Shown here one piece after another: positions 39,766 to 44,071 of a stretch of 44,071 bases of DNA. Every line of letters begins with the position of its first letter. Within the stretch, counting starts at the first letter, position 1. The notes beneath the pieces were generated by a model. The model saw only the letters and a list, made by a program, of their open reading frames with translations, had not been told where the DNA came from and searched no databases. The DNA is taken from NCBI GenBank assembly GCA_023387965.1, contig JAEWHE010000005.1, positions 1-44,071 of the forward strand, written 5' to 3'. Origin of the DNA: Bacteroidota bacterium. GTDB lineage: Bacteria; Bacteroidota; Bacteroidia; Flavobacteriales; Flavobacteriaceae. The position numbers and the translations under genes are program-made.

Positions 39766-40148
39766 CCTGGCTACGCCTGCTGCCTTCCTGGCTCTGGTGG
39801 CTCGGCGCCGTGCTGGTGGTAGCCGGGGCGCAGCAGTGGCGGGTGGATGGGCTTCAGGATGAGCTGAAGACCGAGCGCGCGGCCTCGACAGATACCTTCG
39901 GCAAGCTCTCGGCCTGCCGGGAGACGCGGGGCAATCTACTGGTGCAGGTAAGCGAGCAGAACGCCGCGCTCGCCGATCTGCACGCCCTGGCCGATCAGCG
40001 GCAGGAGAGGGCGAAGCAAGCCCAAGCCGGCGCGCGCGCGGAAGCACAGCAGGATTACCAGGCAGCGAACCGGCTGCAGCAGGAACGAACCGGTGGCGAT
40101 GCATGCACTGCTGCTGAGTCAGTCATCGATACGGAGTTGGGGCTATGA
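39762..40148 (+). CDS. Inner-membrane spanin (Rz-like)
   Basis: 128 aa. One N-terminal membrane helix (WLWWLGAVLVVAGAQQW, about 9-26) followed by a periplasmic Gln/Glu-rich coiled coil (LQDELKTERAAS ... QRQERAKQAQAGARAEAQQDYQAANRLQQE). Works with Rz1 to disrupt the outer membrane at the end of lysis. Confidence 0.9.
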   Translation: MTWLRLLPSWLWWLGAVLVVAGAQQWRVDGLQDELKTERAASTDTFGKLSACRETRGNLLVQVSEQNAALADLHALADQRQERAKQAQAGARAEAQQDYQAANRLQQERTGGDACTAAESVIDTELGL

Positions 40149-40411
40149 AGCGGGTATTGATGGCGGGAATGGTCGTTGCGCTGGCGGGCTGCGCCGGCCA
40201 GGCCGTCGAGCCTGAGCCGCGCATTGTGCGCGTAGAGGTGCCGGTGGCGGTCCCGTGCCGGACCGATGAGGTGGCAGTGCCGCCTTGGGCTGCTGCCGGG
40301 CTGCGGAAGAGCGACAGCCTGGAGCTGAAAGTGAGGGCACTGCTGGCAGAGCGGCGCCAGAGGATCGGCTACGAGCGAGAACTGCTGGCGGCGAATGAGG
40401 CGTGTCGATAA
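40145..40411 (+). CDS. Outer-membrane lipoprotein spanin (Rz1-like)
   Basis: 88 aa. Lipobox LAGC with Cys16, Pro-containing mature region (VEPEPRIVRVEVPVAVPCRTDEVAVPPWAA). It overlaps the Rz end by only 4 nt rather than being nested. Its last codons (LLAANEACR) occur a second time as a non-coding remnant at 40958-40986 downstream of the DUF2441-like gene. Confidence 0.88.
   Translation: MKRVLMAGMVVALAGCAGQAVEPEPRIVRVEVPVAVPCRTDEVAVPPWAAAGLRKSDSLELKVRALLAERRQRIGYERELLAANEACR
40382..40401. repeat. 20-bp direct repeat, left copy (Rz1 3' end)
   Basis: Exact match to 40958-40977; the next 12 bases agree at 9 positions, including the stop codon. The two copies bracket the DUF2441-like gene, marking it as an insertion. 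Confidence 0.85.
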
Positions 40412-40444
40412 TGTTGTCGCCCCACAGTCTATTGGATCTGTCAG

Positions 40445-40957
40445 ATGGAGCTGTTCACGGTTGACCGCAGAAGCACATTGCGCAAAGGCTTAGTTTGCGA
40501 GCTGGTTGAGCATGCCGATATCACCCCGGAAGATATCCAGAAGCTGGTAGCTGAACTCTGCCCTGGCGGTGTTTCCGCTCATGGTGAGCTTTATCTGCTC
40601 AGAACAAATTCCACGACCAACGTAACTGACGCGAATACAGAAGTTCTCTTTGAGTTGGTGCGTCAAGCTAAGTACCCGCATCTCCCATCACGCTACCAGT
40701 CTATTTTTGCAGTAGATAGCTTGGACGCGGCTCAGTCATTCAAGGAATATACTGGTTCCAATGAGGCTCCAGTGTTTCAGTTGAGCGCGGATGATGCGTT
40801 CCGCGCCGATATGCGCCTGCTAGATGCAAGGATGAGCGCTCTAGTGAAGGTCATGTTTGCCAATCGTTACTGGCAGGGACTCCCCCACCCCGAGCAAGAA
40901 CCGTTCTGGGAATGGCTGGTACCTTGCCCGGCGATCATCGGATCGAGAATGGCATAG
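40445..40957 (+). CDS. DUF2441-like moron protein, 170 aa
   Basis: MELFTVDRRSTLRKGLVCEL, then NTEVLFELVRQAKYPHLPSRYQSIFAVDSLDAAQSFKEY, FRADMRLLDARMSALVKVMFANRYWQG and PFWEWLVPCPAIIGSRM match my memory of DUF2441 proteins, which some analyses place near ADP-ribosyltransferase-like folds (uncertain). The gene is clearly lower in GC than its surroundings and is bracketed by a duplicated Rz1 tail, so it is a recent acquisition. Candidate roles: exclusion, anti-phage defence or toxin. No obvious promoter or strong ribosome site was identified. Confidence 0.65.
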   Translation: MELFTVDRRSTLRKGLVCELVEHADITPEDIQKLVAELCPGGVSAHGELYLLRTNSTTNVTDANTEVLFELVRQAKYPHLPSRYQSIFAVDSLDAAQSFKEYTGSNEAPVFQLSADDAFRADMRLLDARMSALVKVMFANRYWQGLPHPEQEPFWEWLVPCPAIIGSRMA

Positions 40958-40977
40958 CTGCTGGCGGCGAATGAGGC
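40958..40977. repeat. 20-bp direct repeat, right copy (remnant of Rz1 3' end)
   Basis: Encodes LLAANEA out of context; together with the following CTGCCGCTAA it recreates the last nine codons and stop of an Rz1 gene, slightly diverged from the resident copy. Confidence 0.85.
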
Positions 40978-40983
40978 CTGCCG

Positions 40984-41277
40984 CTAACGCTCGCGGCACA
41001 GCCAGGATTGCCCGTAAGCGACGCCATCGATCAGCTCAACGCCTGTCACCACAAAACCGTTCGGCGCCATAGAGTGCACCTCCGCGTCGAACAACAACCC
41101 TAGCGGTCCATCGTCTGGCGCGCCGTTGCAGATGAACGCTACCCGTCCGGGACGGCCCATCTCGCTCGTGTGCTGGTACTCGATGCGCAAGTCGCCAGCG
41201 ATTGGCTTGGCCTGCTGGAGTTCTTTCTTGTCGCGGGGCTTCCCCCGCTCGCGGAGTGGGATGACGTGGAAGTACAT
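40984..41277 (-). CDS. SOS-controlled unknown protein, 97 aa
   Basis: Start ATG 41277, 16 bp from a perfect LexA box (41293-41308). The product (MYFHVIPLRERGKPRDKKEL, then DLRIEYQHTSEMGRPGRVAFICNGAPDDGPLGLLFDAEVHSMAPNGFVVTGVELIDGVAYGQSWLCRER) looks like a compact beta-rich domain with two Cys. No family recognised. It neighbours the SRAP and UmuDC genes and is LexA-linked, so a role in DNA-damage response or timing of prophage exit is likely. Confidence 0.72.
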   Translation of the reverse strand: MYFHVIPLRERGKPRDKKELQQAKPIAGDLRIEYQHTSEMGRPGRVAFICNGAPDDGPLGLLFDAEVHSMAPNGFVVTGVELIDGVAYGQSWLCRER

Positions 41278-41292
41278 AGCGGCTCACTGATG

Positions 41293-41308
41293 CTGTATTT
41301 ATATACAG
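41293..41308 (-). promoter_or_regulatory. LexA (SOS) box of the 97-aa gene
   Basis: CTGTATTTATATACAG matches the CTGT-N8-ACAG consensus with an AT-rich centre. It overlaps a -10-like TATAAA on the minus strand. Confidence 0.9.
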
Positions 41309-41352
41309 TATCAGCTTGGCAAAAGTACATTCCAGTGAGGGCGGATCGGCGG

Positions 41353-42057
41353 TTAAGGCATAGGGTCGCTGATGCGCTCGATCAGATGGGGGCCCTCGTT
41401 CCGCACATTGCCGACTGCGCGGTCGACGGCGCACCATTCGAAAGCTTCGACTGGTAGCGCGAGGTCGCGCACGATCTCTTCGGCGCGCTCCAGCGGTAGG
41501 TCCGGCTCCATCCACTCGCGCGCAAGGTCTGGCTCAAGCACGACTGGACGACGATCATGGATGTCCACCATGCCCTGGTCGCTGTCCGCCGTGATAATCA
41601 CGAACCCATCGCCGTCGCGCTCGTTCATTCCGGTGCGGTCCAGCTGGGCGAGCGCCGCAAACCATAGTGGTTCGCCGTCGCGGCGCCGAATGTAATAGGG
41701 CTGTTTCTTTTTCGGGTCCGCTGGATCCTTTACCCACTCGAACCAGCCGTCCGCCGCGACCAGCGTGCGGCCGGTAGCCCATATGTCTCGAAAGAATCGG
41801 CTGGTCGCTGCCGTCTCGACGCGTGCGTTGATTGCTGGGGGCCGTTTCCCCACTGCCCAAAACGGCTGATAACCCCAGGGCAGCTTGGCCATGCGCAAGC
41901 CTGCATCCGTCTCGTAGAAAATCATCACTTTCGAGCGCGGCGCGACGTTGTAGCGATTGATCGGCTCCGGGTCGATACCGCTGTCGATCGGCTTGTCATA
42001 CCGCAGCGCTTCCAGGTATTCGATTGCCGTTCGGTACTGGCTAAAGCGTCCGCACAT
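41353..42057 (-). CDS. SRAP-domain protein (YedK/HMCES-like abasic-site shield)
   Basis: 234 aa. MCGRF with catalytic Cys2 exposed after Met removal, RYNVAPRSK, WGYQPFWA, PAINARVETA (Asn), AADGWFEWVK (Glu) and VDIHDRRPVVL (His) are the SRAP signature. The family forms a stable DNA-protein crosslink with abasic sites in single-stranded DNA, protecting them from strand breakage. Ribosome site GGAGGGG precedes the start. Divergent from umuD, sharing a LexA box. Confidence 0.95.
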   Translation of the reverse strand: MCGRFSQYRTAIEYLEALRYDKPIDSGIDPEPINRYNVAPRSKVMIFYETDAGLRMAKLPWGYQPFWAVGKRPPAINARVETAATSRFFRDIWATGRTLVAADGWFEWVKDPADPKKKQPYYIRRRDGEPLWFAALAQLDRTGMNERDGDGFVIITADSDQGMVDIHDRRPVVLEPDLAREWMEPDLPLERAEEIVRDLALPVEAFEWCAVDRAVGNVRNEGPHLIERISDPMP

Positions 42058-42123
42058 TTCCCCTCCAGCCTGCTATCGGATGGCTGCCTCTCTACATTGA
42101 CCGCGTGCGGTGCTCGTTGTTTA

Positions 42124-42139
42124 CTGTGTATATATACAG
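42124..42139. promoter_or_regulatory. LexA box shared by SRAP gene and umuDC
   Basis: CTGTGTATATATACAG, one base from the ideal CTGT-ATATATAT-ACAG centre, lies in the 100-bp divergent gap, 18 bp before umuD. A single LexA dimer site could repress both directions. Confidence 0.92.
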
Positions 42140-42157
42140 TAATCGCAGAGTAGTACC

Positions 42158-42583
42158 ATGCGCGCCACCATCCTGGGCCAGCTTGGCCCGTCCCCTGTCT
42201 TTTCGCAGTACGTCGACACCCGTGTGCCGGCCGGTTTCCCGTCGCCGGCGGCTGACTATGAGGAGCTGACGCTCTCTATCGATGAGCTGATCGACCTACG
42301 CACGCCGCATGTCTATCTCGCCCGGGTCGAGGGCCCGAGCATGATCGGTGCAGGCATCTACGATGGCGATGTGCTGGTGATCAATCGGGCGCTGGAGGCG
42401 CGTTCAGGCCACATCGTGGTTGCCTACGTCGATGGCGGGATGACGGTCAAACGCCTGCAGGTGACGCCGGCCGGTGTCTGGCTCCAGCCTGAGAACCCTG
42501 ATTACCGCGCGATCCCTGTGACCGAGTCTCTGCATGTCTGGGGTGTGGCCACCCACAATTTGCACCAGCTATGTTCGCGCTGA
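42158..42583 (+). CDS. umuD: UmuD-like S24 peptidase, polymerase V subunit
   Basis: 141 aa. Self-cleavage site Ala25-Gly26 (RVPAGFPSPA), Ser61 (VEGPSMIGAGIYDGD) and Lys98 (GGMTVKRL). RecA-stimulated cleavage gives UmuD', which with UmuC forms translesion polymerase V. Located in the lysogenic-conversion end of the prophage. The stop overlaps umuC by 13 nt. Confidence 0.94.
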   Translation: MRATILGQLGPSPVFSQYVDTRVPAGFPSPAADYEELTLSIDELIDLRTPHVYLARVEGPSMIGAGIYDGDVLVINRALEARSGHIVVAYVDGGMTVKRLQVTPAGVWLQPENPDYRAIPVTESLHVWGVATHNLHQLCSR

Positions 42584-43827
42584 TCGACTGCAACTCGTTC
42601 TATTGCTCATGCGAGCGGGTTTATCGGCCATGGCTCGACAGCGTGCCGGTGGTAGTGCTGAGCAATAACGATGGTTGCGTGATCGCCCGAACCCGCGAGG
42701 CAAAGCGCTTGGGTATTCCCATGGGGGCGCCTTATTTCCAGTGGCGTGACCAGCTGCGGGAGTGGGGGGTGGTGTGCTTTTCTTCCAACTATGAGCTCTA
42801 CGGGCAGATGAGTGCCCGAGTGATGGCGACTCTGGAGGAAATCTTTCCCCGTATCGAGGTGTACAGCATCGATGAGGCGTTCGCGGCCCTGGCTGGCATT
42901 CCCGGTGACCTGGTGCCGCTGGGTCACGAGGCGCGGGAGCGGGTGCTGCGCTGGACGGGTATACCGGTGGGCGTGGGCATTGGACCGACGAAGACGCTGG
43001 CCAAGCTGGCGAACTGGGCGGCAAAGACCTGGCGCAAATCGGGCGGGGTGATTGACCTGCGTGATCCTGAGCGGCGCGACAAGCTGTTGCGGATGACCGA
43101 GGTGAGCGAGGTGTGGGGCGTCGGCCGGCGGCTGACGGCGCGCCTGCGGCCATTGGGTATCAGTACCGCCTGGGACCTGGCGCAGTACGACGCAGCATCG
43201 CTGCGGCGGCAGTTCAGCGTGGTGCTGGAAAAGACTGCCCGGGAGCTGCGTGGGGTCTCGTGCCTCGAGCTGGAGGAAGCAGTGCCGCCTCGGCAGATGA
43301 TCTGCTCCTCGAAAATGTTCGGTAGCCGCATGCGCGACATCGGGCCGATCCGTGAGGCCGTGGCGGCCTATGTAACCAAGGCCGCCGAAAAGCTACGGGC
43401 GCAGCAGAGCCTGGCTGGCTCGCTGCAGGTCGCGATCCGCACTGGCATGCACAACCCCAACCAGCCGCGCTACGCCAATGCCATCAATTGCCCTCTGCCA
43501 TACCCGACTGACGACACTCGTGTGCTCGCCGCAGCGGCGGTGCGTGGCCTAGAGGCAATCTTCCGGTCAGGGTACGCCTACAGCAAGGCCGAGGTGCTGC
43601 TGATGGATCTGCGGCAGCGAGGTGAGTTCACCGGCGATCTGTTCGGCGAAGCTCCTCGTCCGGGTGCCGATCGGCTGATGGCCGTAGTCGACAGGATCAA
43701 TGCCCGGGAGGGCAGGGGAACAGTTCGGCTCGGGCGCATTCCCGCCACTCAGGAATGGGCGATGAAGCGGGAGATGATGAGCCAGCGGTATACGACGCGG
43801 TGGGATGAACTGATGGTGGTGCGGTAG
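42571..43827 (+). CDS. umuC: UmuC-like Y-family DNA polymerase (Pol V catalytic subunit)
   Basis: 418 aa. FALIDCNSFYCSCERVY (Asp6 metal ligand), VVVLSNNDGCVIARTREAK, VYSIDEAFAAL (Asp101, Glu102), GIPVGVGIGPTKTLAKLANWAAK and EVWGVGRRLTARL are standard UmuC blocks; the C-terminal GEFTGDLF, RINAREGRGTVRLG and WAMKREMMSQRYTTRWDELMVV are also conserved. Full length. Ends 5 bp before the attR arm sites. Confidence 0.96.
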   Translation: MFALIDCNSFYCSCERVYRPWLDSVPVVVLSNNDGCVIARTREAKRLGIPMGAPYFQWRDQLREWGVVCFSSNYELYGQMSARVMATLEEIFPRIEVYSIDEAFAALAGIPGDLVPLGHEARERVLRWTGIPVGVGIGPTKTLAKLANWAAKTWRKSGGVIDLRDPERRDKLLRMTEVSEVWGVGRRLTARLRPLGISTAWDLAQYDAASLRRQFSVVLEKTARELRGVSCLELEEAVPPRQMICSSKMFGSRMRDIGPIREAVAAYVTKAAEKLRAQQSLAGSLQVAIRTGMHNPNQPRYANAINCPLPYPTDDTRVLAAAAVRGLEAIFRSGYAYSKAEVLLMDLRQRGEFTGDLFGEAPRPGADRLMAVVDRINAREGRGTVRLGRIPATQEWAMKREMMSQRYTTRWDELMVVR

Positions 43828-43831
43828 CTGA

Positions 43832-43849
43832 GTGCTACAAAAGTGCTAC
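43832..43849. repeat. Paired GTGCTAC sites beside attR, probable integrase arm sites
   Basis: AGTGCTAC occurs at 43831-43838 and 43842-43849 in direct orientation, 11 bp apart (one helical turn). The same heptamer forms the inverted repeat at 369-409. The following 50 bases up to attR are markedly AT-rich, suited to bending by IHF or Xis; no strict IHF site was found. Confidence 0.65.
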
Positions 43850-43896
43850 GCGAAATTTTTGATCAATCATAAGCATATGATTTAAAACGAAATATT

Positions 43897-43992
43897 TTAA
43901 CGCGCTGTCCAGTCCATCATCGGCGCCACGCTGAAGCGGCGGGAAGGCGAGGGGCGCCTGATGGCGGCGTGCGGTTGGCTTTGCGGTTGCAT
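43897..43992 (-). pseudogene. dusA: Displaced native 5' end of dusA
   Basis: ATG 43992 begins MQPQSQPHAAIRRPSP, followed by SRRFSVAPMMDWT encoded by the 40-bp core, then reads AR and stops (TAA at 43899-43897) in phage DNA. This is the original chromosomal start of dusA separated from the body of the gene by integration. Sequence beyond 43992 would hold the native promoter. Confidence 0.9.
43905..43944. repeat. attR core (40-bp direct repeat, right copy)
   Basis: Identical to 226-265. Excision between the copies would restore dusA with its native leader. Confidence 0.95.
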
Positions 43993-44071
43993 GTTCGATA
44001 TCTGGGTCTACAGCAAGGGGCGGCATTGTATTCGATCAGCGCTGCCAGTTGCCGGCACGCGACGAACGCAG

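Larger units (their letters stand above)
226..43944. mobile_element. Complete lambda-like prophage integrated in dusA
   Basis: The element is bounded by a perfect 40-bp direct repeat and contains integrase, repressor/Cro switch, replication, packaging, head, tail and lysis genes, all open and in a standard order. Head genes follow the lambda order (TerS, GpA-type TerL, gpW, portal, protease/scaffold, gpD, gpE, FII, U, V, tape measure), which implies a cos-packaged siphovirus. No inactivating frameshift was seen in a core gene, so it is probably inducible. The length of about 43.7 kb between att sites fits a lambda-size genome. Whether it forms plaques cannot be told from sequence. Confidence 0.95.

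Overview
The window is essentially one complete, GC-rich, lambda-like (cos-type, siphovirus-style) prophage. It is integrated in the 5' end of a chromosomal dusA gene (tRNA-dihydrouridine synthase A), probably of a Pseudomonas or close relative. Evidence for the host: PrtN-family proteins, a Pseudomonas-type holin and spanin pair, GC-rich codon use, and dusA as integration site. The ends are a perfect 40-bp direct repeat (226-265 and 43905-43944) made of dusA codons. Integration removed the native first 16 codons of dusA (now stranded at the right end), and the prophage supplies a different 16-codon start at the left end, so dusA should remain a full-length gene.

Layout. (1) 1-418: dusA, attL, integrase-proximal inverted repeat. 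(2) 419-1552: tyrosine integrase. (3) 10314 down to 1553, leftward: early operon with a dNMP kinase, a KilA-C-like protein, two PrtN-like regulators, a YfdQ (DUF2303) / DEDDh exonuclease / YfdR (HD phosphohydrolase) group, and adjacent C5-cytosine and N6-adenine DNA methyltransferases. (4) 10351-11476: immunity region. An S24 (LexA/CI-type) repressor sits between two operator-promoter blocks (PL/OL and PR/OR) that are 30/34 identical in inverted orientation, followed by a Cro-like protein with an Arg-rich tail. (5) 11477-15818: hairpin-rich untranslated leader, CII-like regulator, TraR/DksA zinc finger protein, primase-helicase, and an iteron-like TGTGTTGGGT array that may be the replication origin. 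(6) 15819-18231: Q-like regulator, a small moron between two identical terminators, holin. (7) 18232-27071: predicted cos, TerS, TerL (GpA), gpW, portal, ClpP-like protease/scaffold, gpD, gpE capsid, FII-, U- and V-like proteins. (8) 27214-39026: a secreted moron, tape measure, distal tail proteins. (9) 39106-40411: endolysin and spanins. (10) 40445-43827: lysogenic accessory region with a DUF2441-like moron and an SOS cassette (97-aa unknown, SRAP/YedK-like protein, UmuD, UmuC) under two near-consensus LexA boxes.

How it works together. RecA-stimulated self-cleavage of the S24 repressor should release PL and PR at the same time as host LexA releases the phage-borne SOS cassette, so induction and mutagenic or abasic-site repair would be co-timed. 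The most unusual signal is a pair of short motifs on the sense strand of both early transcripts: GGACACAGCAC (6 copies) and CTCACCA (6 copies, 5 of them in hairpin loops). They are densest in the 345-nt leader between cro and the CII-like gene. I interpret them as a candidate RNA-based control system (antitermination- or translation-like). All functional statements are from reading the sequence; no searches were run.
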